9,384 nucleotides of DNA from Nitrososphaerota archaeon (GTDB lineage Archaea > Thermoproteota > EX4484-205 > JAAOZO01), in NCBI GenBank assembly GCA_011605715.1, contig JAAOZO010000160.1:1-9384 (forward strand), given 5' to 3'. A program made the translations under genes and the position numbers. Positions 1 to 6,207 of the stretch are shown here, one piece after another; position 1 is the first letter of the stretch, and each line of letters starts with the position of its first letter. The notes under the pieces were generated by a model that was not told the origin of the DNA, did not search any database, and saw only the letters and a program-made list of their open reading frames with translations.

Positions 1-78
1 GTATGGACATAGCGGTCAGAAGGGGGTCACTCAACAGAAATAGCTTAAAGGGATAACTGGATTATGTTTTTAACAAAA

Positions 79-368
79 TTAAATTGAATGGCACCTCCTA
101 AAGAAAGGCTTCTTTACGAGCTCCAGCAGGACGAAATAGGAAAATAGAATCGTCGCAACTATTGCTAAGAGATACAACGAAGGCATTACAAACCTAAAGC
201 GTTCTCCAACTGGAGAGTAAAATATGAAAATACTGCTAGAAAGGAAATTCCCATAGTGCCCAGTAGTCAGCCGCTCGGCTTAGAACGATAGAGGGACATA
301 TACGTCCTTACTGAAAAGGTTACGGGCATCTTCTTAATCCCAAGACAACTTGACAGTTTTAGTTTACT
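79..368 (-). pseudogene. Decayed C-terminal tail of a IIIA-type (proton-efflux) P-type ATPase
   Basis: Reading the minus strand through three frames gives one coherent membrane-protein tail. The first stretch ends in a segment with MPVTFSVRT, then YRSKPS, then an in-frame TGA (267-269). The next stretch begins LLGTMGISFLAVF, meets a frame change near 189-193, and continues as FVMPSLYLLAIVATILF and LLELVKKPFFRR to a TAA at 79-81. In plasma-membrane H+-ATPases the last part of the protein has the same order: a hydrophobic stretch, a VRT/VTRT turn, a SRPS/SKPS-like motif, two or three membrane helices and a short basic tail. The N-terminal nine tenths (phosphorylation site, ATP-binding domain) is absent, because the intact gene at 412-990 occupies the place where it should lie. 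I see no start codon and no promoter. The family assignment rests on remembered motif order, not a search. The fact of decay is clearer than the family. Confidence 0.5.
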
Positions 369-411
369 TTAAGAAGTCTTCTTATCATAAACGAATTTAA
401 GATTTTTCAAG

Positions 412-990
412 TTACCTCTCATAAAAACACATTAGTTTAGCATATGCGATTACATGTCCCCTTATAGCCTTAAGCACTTCAGAGTAGTGAACACCAGGCT
501 TTAACTCTAGGTTCTTATCTAACGCTAAAACAAGAAAGATATACCTATGCTTTGAACCCTCTGGAGGATAAGGACCACCATAACCAACATTGCCATAGTC
601 GTTCAAGCCTTGAAATCCATACGGTGTTATTGAAGTTTTGGAGACGTTTTCGTCTATTGAGTTAACTTTTGTAGAAATGTTGTAAAGTATCCAGTGGTAA
701 AAGATTCCAGAAGGAGCATCTGGGTCGTACATTACTATTACCAGAGACTTTGCTTCGCTCGGAATACCTGACCATTTGAGTGGAGGAGAAATATCGTAGC
801 CTTCAACAGTATACTTCTTTGGAATTAGTTCGTTTTCCTTTAAAACTTGACTATATACTTTAAACTGATTTTTAACATTTGCTAGGATATCTTCTGGTCT
901 TGGAGTAATTATAAAGTTTACTAAAACATAAGCGGCTAGTGAAACCAAAACTGCTAAAGAAATCAATATAATTAAGTAAACTCTTTTCAT
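412..990 (-). CDS. Membrane-anchored PEBP-like protein (YbhB/YbcL, Raf kinase inhibitor-like family)
   Basis: A phosphatidylethanolamine-binding-protein fold follows an N-terminal membrane segment. Counting from the ATG at 990, residues 1-30 are a basic start (MKR) plus a long hydrophobic stretch, which suggests an uncleaved anchor or signal peptide that places the domain outside the cell. The family signature follows: SPPLKW, then DPDAPSG, FYHW, GYGGPYPPEG and HRY, which together line the anion or ligand pocket. Length (192 aa) is normal for the family plus an anchor. Bacterial and archaeal members have no settled biochemical role; inhibition of a kinase or protease and lipid binding have been proposed for relatives. 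An in-frame GTG at 1008 is possible, but a TATA-like box at 1016-1023 would then lie only about 12 bp away. The ATG at 990 gives normal archaeal spacing, so I prefer it. No operon partner is evident: the upstream neighbour is divergent. Confidence 0.88.
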   Translation of the reverse strand: MKRVYLIILISLAVLVSLAAYVLVNFIITPRPEDILANVKNQFKVYSQVLKENELIPKKYTVEGYDISPPLKWSGIPSEAKSLVIVMYDPDAPSGIFYHWILYNISTKVNSIDENVSKTSITPYGFQGLNDYGNVGYGGPYPPEGSKHRYIFLVLALDKNLELKPGVHYSEVLKAIRGHVIAYAKLMCFYER

Positions 991-1015
991 AGTTTTTTGA
1001 GAGGTCACTGCAGAC

Positions 1016-1023
1016 TAATAAAT
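1016..1023 (-). promoter_or_regulatory. TATA-like box for the PEBP gene
   Basis: The minus strand reads ATTTATTA within a longer A/T run. Its centre is about 30 bp upstream of the ATG at 990. Archaeal transcription normally starts 25-28 bp downstream of the TATA centre, so the transcript would begin within a few bases of that ATG and be essentially leaderless. This spacing is why the ATG is favoured over the upstream GTG. Confidence 0.5.
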
Positions 1024-1322
1024 TTTTCCTATAATTTTTCTCTGAAGAAATTAACGAGTTTAGTAGCAATGATTGAAAGGAAAGTTTTAGCAAAAATTGT
1101 TCTAGGTTCTCTCTTGAGATTTAACTAAGAGAAACAAGAGCAATTCGAAGATGAAATGCTTTTAATACTCAAATGGAAGACGTTAGGCTGAAGTACTTAA
1201 CCTTAAAGAAATTACATTGTTTTTACTTTTTGAATAAGAATTTAAGTCTATGCACATCTAACTTTCCATTAAACGCAAGAGTGTACTCACTTAAGTTAAC
1301 AGTTCAGCTATTCTAGAAAACA
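1024..1322. other. Divergent intergenic region, no convincing gene
   Basis: This stretch separates two divergent genes. The only open stretch of note is a 47-codon plus-strand frame (ATG at 1173, TAG at 1314-1316). It has no recognisable motif, no well-placed TATA box or ribosome binding site, and looks like chance in AT-rich DNA. A shorter plus-strand frame around 1022-1193 is interrupted by a TAA. The 13-base string CTTAAGTTAACAG at 1290-1302 is identical to the core of the terminal repeats of the mobile element at 6181-6499, but I find no partner end nearby. Confidence 0.4.
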
Positions 1323-1329
1323 TTTATAT
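1323..1329 (+). promoter_or_regulatory. TATA box for the surface-protein gene
   Basis: The sequence TTTATAT lies in an A-rich context, with its centre 29 bp upstream of the ATG at 1355. That is the classical archaeal spacing for a leaderless transcript. The bases immediately before the ATG contain no Shine-Dalgarno-like sequence, which agrees. Confidence 0.6.
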
Positions 1330-1354
1330 CCTGTAATTTTGTTACATAATACTA

Positions 1355-3307
1355 ATGTCCAAAGCAGGAGTTACCTTAATAACTATAGCGTTTTTTCTGG
1401 TGCTCTTATACGTTCTGCCTACAAGTTCAATAGATGCAGCTCCGTCAACTTCTGTACTCACACAAGTATTTTATCCATCAGACGATGCTGAAGTTTATGA
1501 AGGTCAGCCTTACATATGTTATGGATCAATTCCAGTAATGCGTGTTTACTACTTGAACAGCGTACGCTTACGATCTTTTATCAAGTTTAATTTAAGTAGT
1601 ATTCCTCCTGGTTCAGTTATAGGCTCTGCTACTCTTAACTTGTTCATGGAAAAAGCTCCTTCTAAAAGTAGGAAGTTAATGTGCCTTAAGGTTAACGAAC
1701 CATGGAACGAATCCGCAATTGGATGGTTTAATTTGCCCAATGCAACCGTATACGAATCTATTGAAACTGGTATTGACAGTGGGGTTTGGCTTAGGTTTCA
1801 AGTAGGGCCTATGGTCCAAATGTTCGTCGATCATTTTTTTAAAAACTATGGATGGATGCTAGAAGATTCTTCTGAGGGTCCTAAGTCTATTGATGAGAAA
1901 AGCGAGTTTGATTTCCTTATTAGTTTATGCTCAAAAGAGTGTAGTGATTCAAGTAAGCATCCTTACCTTGAAGTTAACTACTATCCTCCGCACCTAGAAT
2001 TGGAGCTTTCAAACGCTTCCATTTACGGCTGGACTAAACTTACAGTACATCGAAAAACATTCAATAACAAACCCATTGTCGTCGGAACTTTGAATGTAAA
2101 ATTAAATTCAACTTCAGCTAGTGGAAAGTTTTCTTTAACTCGAGGAGGTACTCCAATAGATCAGTTAATTATACCTTATGGCTATGAATCCAAAGATTTT
2201 TGGTATTACGATAATGGTACTGGAACTTATGAGATTCATGCTTGGACAGAAGATTATATGTTCAAAGTTGCTTTGTCTTTTGGAGGTCGAACTATCTACG
2301 TTCCTGTAATGAACTATGGTGACGATACAAAGGAAATAAAGGTAAACCCGGTATTTGACAATATTCCTCCCATTACTAAAATAATGATGCATGATTCAAC
2401 GTATTATAACGGTCAAGAAGTTTTTATCTCTAATTTAACTCGATTTGTTCTATGTGCTGATGATGACGTTAGTGGTGTTAAAGAAATTTTATACCGAATC
2501 GATGAAGGTTCCTGGAGTATTTATTCAAAAGAGTTTACATTGGCAACGTATTCCGATGGTCCTCATATCGTAAGCTACCATAGCCTCGATAATGCCGGAA
2601 ACAGCGAAAAAGATAACGTTATGAAAGTATTTTTGGATAAAATACCTCCATTACTAAGCACTGCTTCACCTGTTGAAAAGCTGATCTCACGTTCAAAAGC
2701 AGTAAACTTTTCAGTTAAGGCTGAAGACCTTGGATCAGGTGTAAAAGAAGTTGAACTAATAGTTGATGGTTCTTCTCAAGGAGAAATGAACAAAAGTGGA
2801 GATGTCTACAGCAAAATCGTAGGTTTAAGCGAAGGAAATCACAGTTGGAATATTAAGGCCGTTGATAATGTTAACAATTGGGTATACGTAAATTATTCCT
2901 TTACGTTGATCGTTGACAACGTACCGCCGTTGATCTCAGAGTTATCAGTTTCTTCAAATCCTGTTTTCGGAGAACCTGTTTTAGTAACTTGTAAAGCTTC
3001 TGATGACATTTCAGGTGTAAAAGAAGTTTATCTCTACTACTCCTCCGATAAGGGCTTTTCATGGTCAAAGGTAGAGATGACTCTTAAGGAAAATGTGTAC
3101 TCGAGTTTTATACCTCCACATTCGCTCCTTACAGAAGTTCAGTACTACATTGAAGCTATTGACAATGTAGGTAATGCATTCAAAACTCCAGTTGCAAAGT
3201 ATACTGTTGGCATACCTATTTGGCTTTACGCTGTTGTTGTAGCTTTAGCTGGAATTATATTTATCGCGATATTGTTTAAGAAAAAGTCAATATCTAAAGT
3301 AGTATGA
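1355..3307 (+). CDS. Cell-surface protein: signal peptide, DNRLRE/CBM96-like domain, Ig-like repeats, C-terminal membrane anchor
   Basis: The product is a 650-aa exported protein. Residues 1-29 form a signal peptide (a short basic start, a hydrophobic core, then a small-residue SSIDAAP site). Residues about 37-211 match the DNRLRE-type beta-sandwich, now linked to carbohydrate-binding module family 96: the core RSFIKFNLSSIPPGSVIGSA is typical. Residues about 212-332 form another beta-rich segment I cannot assign. Residues 335-617 hold three Ig-like repeats, each opened by D-N/K-x-PP (335, 428, 521) with SGVKE and DNxxN landmarks. Residues about 621-642 are a membrane helix, followed by a KKK stop-transfer tail. 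The layout implies a stalk tethered to the membrane with the binding domain held outward, probably for polysaccharide contact or envelope attachment. Many N-x-S/T sites suit surface glycosylation. No enzymatic domain is visible. The start is the first ATG and has a well-placed TATA box. Confidence 0.85.
   Translation: MSKAGVTLITIAFFLVLLYVLPTSSIDAAPSTSVLTQVFYPSDDAEVYEGQPYICYGSIPVMRVYYLNSVRLRSFIKFNLSSIPPGSVIGSATLNLFMEKAPSKSRKLMCLKVNEPWNESAIGWFNLPNATVYESIETGIDSGVWLRFQVGPMVQMFVDHFFKNYGWMLEDSSEGPKSIDEKSEFDFLISLCSKECSDSSKHPYLEVNYYPPHLELELSNASIYGWTKLTVHRKTFNNKPIVVGTLNVKLNSTSASGKFSLTRGGTPIDQLIIPYGYESKDFWYYDNGTGTYEIHAWTEDYMFKVALSFGGRTIYVPVMNYGDDTKEIKVNPVFDNIPPITKIMMHDSTYYNGQEVFISNLTRFVLCADDDVSGVKEILYRIDEGSWSIYSKEFTLATYSDGPHIVSYHSLDNAGNSEKDNVMKVFLDKIPPLLSTASPVEKLISRSKAVNFSVKAEDLGSGVKEVELIVDGSSQGEMNKSGDVYSKIVGLSEGNHSWNIKAVDNVNNWVYVNYSFTLIVDNVPPLISELSVSSNPVFGEPVLVTCKASDDISGVKEVYLYYSSDKGFSWSKVEMTLKENVYSSFIPPHSLLTEVQYYIEAIDNVGNAFKTPVAKYTVGIPIWLYAVVVALAGIIFIAILFKKKSISKVV
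2357..3205 (+). repeat. Three tandem Ig-like protein repeats of about 93 codons
   Basis: The D-x-I/V-P-P opening motif recurs at residues 335, 428 and 521 of the surface protein, exactly 93 residues apart both times. SGVKE recurs at 373, 461 and 553, and a DNAGN/DNVNN/DNVGN element recurs near 412, 504 and 603. The DNA has diverged except around SGVKE, so these are old duplications within the gene, not recent copies. Confidence 0.8.
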
Positions 3308-3343
3308 TACACATTTTTAACGTGTTACAATAATAAAAAATGA

Positions 3344-3542
3344 ATAAGATTAGCGCGTAGCGACGAGCCTGATGTTGGATTTTCTCAAAGGATAGTTAAA
3401 CAAAGAATTTCAATCGAAGCAAGCGTAAATGGTTTTAACTTAGCGTTGGACATAGGTTATGCTATCTAAAAAAGGAAGTTTGGAGTGCAGTTTTACCTGC
3501 TACCTAAGAGATGCTAAGTCTGCTGCTTCTGTGAGCCAGTAA
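3344..3542 (+). pseudogene. Degraded coding remnant, family not recognised
   Basis: A plus-strand frame is open from just after a TGA (3341-3343) to a TAA (3467-3469), about 41 codons without a start, and includes SDEPDVGFSQRIVKQRIS and VNGFNLALDIGYA. A second frame, shifted by one, takes over at 3459 (ATG) and runs 27 codons with SKKGSLECSFTCYLRDAK to a TAA at 3540-3542. The join near LDIGY reads naturally, which suggests one ancestral gene with a frameshift. The composition looks protein-like, with mixed polar and hydrophobic residues. There is no TATA box at leaderless spacing and no ribosome binding site. I do not recognise the family. It could also be two chance frames. Confidence 0.3.
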
Positions 3543-3549
3543 AATCTAA

Positions 3550-3570
3550 AAATTTAGAGCTTCTAAATTT
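3550..3570. repeat. AT-rich hairpin between two remnants
   Basis: Perfect 9-bp inverted arms (3550-3558 and 3562-3570, core AATTTAGA/TCTAAATT) enclose a 3-base loop. It covers the stop codon of the minus-strand pseudogene at 3569 and follows the plus-strand remnant that ends at 3542. The position between convergent coding stretches would suit a transcript end, but there is no strong T-run after it in either direction. Confidence 0.4.
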
Positions 3571-4336
3571 AGTGAGGTATATGATAAGGTAAGCAAGGTA
3601 GACCAGGGTATGAGTAGAAGCTTGCATCACCATCATGAGAGCCTTCTCCATAAAAATTAACGCTTACAACCGCAAAGGCATTAAACTCAACTGCACTTAG
3701 ACCAGGAATAACTGGAGCTGAAGCTTTTCCATCTGCTCTTACGCTAGCGCTTGGTCCATAGTTAGCCATAATTCGTGAACTGAATGAACATTGTATCCAT
3801 GCAAGATCGTAAGTTTTTCCATAAGAAACGTCATGTCAACCCATGCTTCTATGCCATAATTAACATAAACCCATTCTGTAGCAGTTACAGAATAAATTAG
3901 CTCAGTACCTAAATGGCATTCTTCTGTTGTAAAGTCGTAGATGTGATAAAGAGTACCAGTAACGGTTGAACCATCATAAGAAGTAATTTTTATGTTTAGT
4001 TCATAGTAGTCAACTTCACCCTTAGTTTTATAGTAATGTGTTATTGAACAAACGATCTTTTACGAGCTCAGATTCATAAGTTATTTTACCAATGTATTTT
4101 GCTTCTTCATAACTACTGTTCATGACTACTGGTTTACTTTCGTTAGTCCAGTAAACGACAAAAAATAAGTTTGTTCCATTCTTGTTGAACAAGGCAACAT
4201 ATTCATTGCTCTTTACTTCAAAGCTTGCTACATGCTTCCAAAGTATGTTGATCTTAGCTTCTTCTGCAACTTTAGATACAACAGTTGTCGGAGGTTTTAA
4301 AAAATGAGAAGTATCCGTTTGAGTCTTGGAGTGGTT
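3569..4336 (-). pseudogene. Frameshifted gene for a secreted or surface protein, unknown family
   Basis: Three minus-strand frames join into about 255 codons. Frame one (4336 to about 4052) carries PPTTVVSKVAEEAKIN, YVALFNKNGTNLFFVVYW and YIGKITYESELVK. A slip near 4050-4056 leads to frame two, with THYYKTKGEVDYYELNIK, DGSTVTGTLYHIYDF and ATEWVYVNYGIEAWVDM. A second slip near 3822-3829 leads to frame three, with SYGKTYDLAWIQC, ANYGPSASVRADGKA and NFYGEGSHDGDASFYSYP, ending at a TAA (3569-3571). Each junction keeps a natural sequence flow. The alternating Tyr/Thr/Val-rich strands and lack of charged catalytic clusters suggest an extracellular beta-rich protein, perhaps a cousin in lifestyle of the surface protein at 1355-3307. 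No N-terminal signal peptide or start remains: the frame is closed upstream by a TAA at 4337-4339. I do not recognise the family. Decay is well supported. Confidence 0.65.
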
Positions 4337-4497
4337 TTAGCGAATATGCAGGAAGGATATTGCGCTCGTCTCAGAAGCCATAGGTTTGGACTGTTTTCAG
4401 AGATCATACTTTCTTTGCCAATTCCGAGACTTACAGATGGGAAGGAAACCACTATTGGTATAACAATGGATACGCAACATTTGTTTATGTACCATGA
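4276..4497 (+). pseudogene. Short aromatic-rich coding remnant with internal stop
   Basis: One plus-strand frame runs 73 codons with a single internal TAG (4381-4383) and ends at a TGA (4495-4497). It reads EKYPFESWSGFSEYAGRIL before the stop and VFRDHTFFANSETYRWEG and NHYWYNNGYATFVYVP after it. The density of Trp, Tyr, Asn and Phe is unlikely in random AT-rich frames and looks like an exported beta-rich protein. No start codon or promoter is visible. It overlaps the upstream end of the minus-strand pseudogene by about 60 bp, so one of the two readings is fortuitous there. A different, ATG-initiated frame at 4304-4528 overlaps it but has a poorer composition. Family unknown. Confidence 0.35.
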
Positions 4498-4613
4498 TCG
4501 AAAACATGTTATTGTATATGTGACTTAATTAGTATGCCTTTTTATGAACTTGAAATTTACTGTGTCTAAAAAGTAGCTAAAAATAGTTCTTCCAGTAAGT
4601 GTTTGAAGAAAGG

Positions 4614-4621
4614 AATAAATA
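4614..4621 (+). promoter_or_regulatory. TATA-like box for the metallo-hydrolase gene
   Basis: AATAAATA is centred about 27 bp upstream of the ATG at 4645. This again predicts a transcript starting at or next to the start codon. No Shine-Dalgarno sequence precedes the ATG. Confidence 0.5.
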
Positions 4622-4644
4622 CAGAAACAGTGATTTAAAAGAGT

Positions 4645-5307
4645 ATGAAAATAAAGATCCTTTACGATAATAGAGCTAGAAGCGGATTTAATTCAGCCTG
4701 GGGCTTCTCTTGCCTTATCGAAAGCGATGAAGAAAAAATTTTGTTTGATACGGGATGGGATGGGACTTTACTACTCTCTAACATGGAAAAGTTACAAGTT
4801 AATCCAAGAGAAATTAAGAAGATTGTTATTTCTCATGAGCATTGGGACCACATTGGTGGCCTTCCTTACGTCTTAAATAAGATTAACAATCCTGAAGTTG
4901 AAGTCTTTCTCTTAAAATCATTCTCAAGAAGACTAAAGAATGAAGTTTCGGCAAAAGCGAAGGTAGTTGAAGTTTCTGAAAAAAGAAAAATCTCAGAAGG
5001 TATCTTTACAACTGGAGAGCTTGGAGAGGTCATAAAGGAACAGTCTTTATTTATTGAGTCAAAGAATGGATTTGTCGTAATAACCGGGTGTGCTCATCCA
5101 GGTGTTGACAACATTTTAGACTTTGTTAAGAAATTTGGAAAAATATACTGGGTAATAGGCGGGTTTCATGACTTCAGCAACTTAAGCTACTTAAAAGATG
5201 TTCCAGTTCTTTCTCCTTGTCACTGTACAACATACTTAAATGAAATTAAAGCTATGTATCCTAAAAACTATAAAGAATGTAGCTGTGGCGACGAGTTTGA
5301 GTTTTAA
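4645..5307 (+). CDS. Metallo-beta-lactamase-fold hydrolase, COG1237-like
   Basis: A 220-aa soluble MBL-fold protein. The metal-binding signature HEHWDH is at residues 64-69 (strand SHEHWDHIGG), preceded by the ILFDTG strand near 32-37. A later metal ligand lies in TGCAHPG (147-153), another in GGFH (172-175), and a CHC motif at 192-194 is followed by a Cys pair in ECSCG near the C-terminus. The TGCAHPG and GGFH pair is typical of the COG1237 branch, which includes the archaeal enzyme MJ0301 that makes the ribofuranosylaminobenzene-phosphate adduct in methanopterin synthesis. Many relatives have no proven substrate, so the exact reaction is open. The extra Cys/His cluster is worth noting as a possible additional metal or redox site. 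No signal peptide, so cytosolic. It is transcribed alone from its own TATA box, with pseudogenes on both sides. Confidence 0.85.
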   Translation: MKIKILYDNRARSGFNSAWGFSCLIESDEEKILFDTGWDGTLLLSNMEKLQVNPREIKKIVISHEHWDHIGGLPYVLNKINNPEVEVFLLKSFSRRLKNEVSAKAKVVEVSEKRKISEGIFTTGELGEVIKEQSLFIESKNGFVVITGCAHPGVDNILDFVKKFGKIYWVIGGFHDFSNLSYLKDVPVLSPCHCTTYLNEIKAMYPKNYKECSCGDEFEF

Positions 5308-5454
5308 AACTATTCGCCACCTTTTGAAGTAAAGAAGTAGCAAGAGCAAAAGTATTGCTACAAAGACACTTAGTGAACTACTCTGATCATTATCACATTA
5401 ACTACTTTATAGGGTACCTTCTGTAAAATTATGGTTTTTGTCAAGATAGTATAG
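5308..5454. other. Intergenic DNA with a possible membrane-anchor remnant
   Basis: On the minus strand from 5397 downward a short frame reads DQSSSLSVFVAIL followed by a leucine run and YFKRWRIV, resembling a C-terminal membrane anchor with a basic tail as in archaeal surface proteins. It overlaps the 3' end of the metallo-hydrolase gene and is bounded upstream by a TAA (5398-5400). It is in the same frame as the remnant at 5455-5770 but is separated from it by three stops. It may be chance. Nothing else is seen here. Confidence 0.2.
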
Positions 5455-5770
5455 CTATCTGGGTAGAATGTCCAGCCTAGGTAGTAGAGATTCATCCATG
5501 TGAAGATACATGCTCAATATACCCAGCTCCTTTGCTATTGAAAGCCTATCAGTTGCGGCTCTAATCCTAAAAGGATCAAAGTTTAACTTAGAGCTCACGT
5601 ATCCTTTGGCTTTTTCTTGGTCTCTGTCTGTCATTATTAGAGCTTTTCTTCCCTTAAACAATACGGCAACGGGTTTATTCTCCACAGGGAATTAGGAGTA
5701 AGCTCTTACTAGGATTAAAGAGTTTTGGAGTAGACTCATGATAAATATACACAAAAGATAGGTCGAATAA
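5455..5770 (-). pseudogene. Decayed gene of unknown family with one frameshift
   Basis: Two minus-strand frames join near 5682. The upstream part (from 5770) reads LFDLSFVYIYHESTPKLFN and then SKSLLLIPCG. The downstream part reads ENKPVAVLFKGRKALIMTD, RDQEKAKGYVSSKLNFDPFR, IRAATDRLSIAKELGI and LLPRLDILPR, to a TAG at 5455-5457. The downstream part alone could be translated as 76 aa from a GTG at 5685, but the upstream part runs into it so naturally (PCG then ENKP) that a frameshift in a longer gene is more likely. The mix of charged and hydrophobic residues is that of a real soluble alpha/beta protein. A shorter piece in the upstream frame beyond the TAG at 5771-5773 may extend it further. 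I do not recognise the family. It lies between the metallo-hydrolase and the broken protease gene, on the latter's strand. Confidence 0.5.
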
Positions 5771-6171
5771 CTATATACTGATGGAGGTTAGAATAAAACT
5801 CATACTCTATCTCCTAGCTAACATATCTAGTATATGATCAGGGATGAGGTGATGTATCCTGCACGCACATTCATACCTTCACTAAACTCCAAAGATTAAT
5901 AACATCAAAGGCGAATCCACGATTGCATGGGCAACCCACGGAGCTACGATGTTGTTGTCTGTTTTGTAAAAGGCAACCCCTAAAAGTATCCCCCCAAAAA
6001 GTCCCATCAATCCGTAAGTCATACAATGAACAGCAGGCCAACCATCTATATATACAGGAATTCCATGCATTAACCCAAATAGAACGGATTGAATACCAAT
6101 AGCTAAAATAAGGGTTCATCCACTTCTGTAACTTACCCTGAATAAAGCCTCGGAATAAAAGTTCTTCTGCT

Positions 6172-6180
6172 GGTGCGAGT
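6172..6180. repeat. Left copy of 9-bp target-site duplication
   Basis: GGTGCGAGT directly abuts the left end of the mobile element and is repeated exactly on its right side at 6500-6508. It lies within the codons for the LAP stretch before the protease EExxxR motif, and deleting one copy restores the frame. Confidence 0.85.
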
Positions 6181-6200
6181 TGCTCTGTTAACTTAAGCTT
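6181..6200 (+). repeat. Left terminal inverted repeat
   Basis: Begins TGCTCTGTTAACTTAAG and pairs with 6480-6499 with two mismatches (third and eighteenth positions). On the minus strand it encodes the residues between the element's outward ATG and the protease sequence. Confidence 0.85.
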
Positions 6201-6207
6201 CATACCA

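Noticed and set aside
1..78. GGGATAACTGG near 50-60 recalls a string from 23S rRNA domain V
   Set aside because: Flanking sequence does not continue as rRNA, and the neighbouring DNA reads as a degraded protein on the opposite strand.
140..225. Plus-strand frame reading NRIVATIAKRYNEGITNLKR
   Set aside because: It is opposite the ATPase-like remnant, has stops on both sides and no start; the minus-strand reading is a better membrane protein.
872..1093. Minus-strand open frame of 73 codons
   Set aside because: Overlaps the PEBP gene in another frame, and its composition is unlike a protein.
1173..1316. 47-codon plus-strand frame upstream of the surface-protein gene
   Set aside because: No promoter at the right distance, no motif, and the composition expected of AT-rich DNA.
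1549..1740. Minus-strand open frame inside the surface-protein gene
   Set aside because: Antisense shadow of a well-supported coding region.
2165..2392. Minus-strand open frame inside the surface-protein gene
   Set aside because: Antisense shadow with no promoter or motif.
4304..4528. Plus-strand 74-codon frame starting with ATG
   Set aside because: Overlaps a better coding-like frame one base over and has no recognisable motif; kept only as an alternative.
5510..5695. Plus-strand 61-codon frame
   Set aside because: Antisense to the more protein-like minus-strand remnant at 5455-5770.
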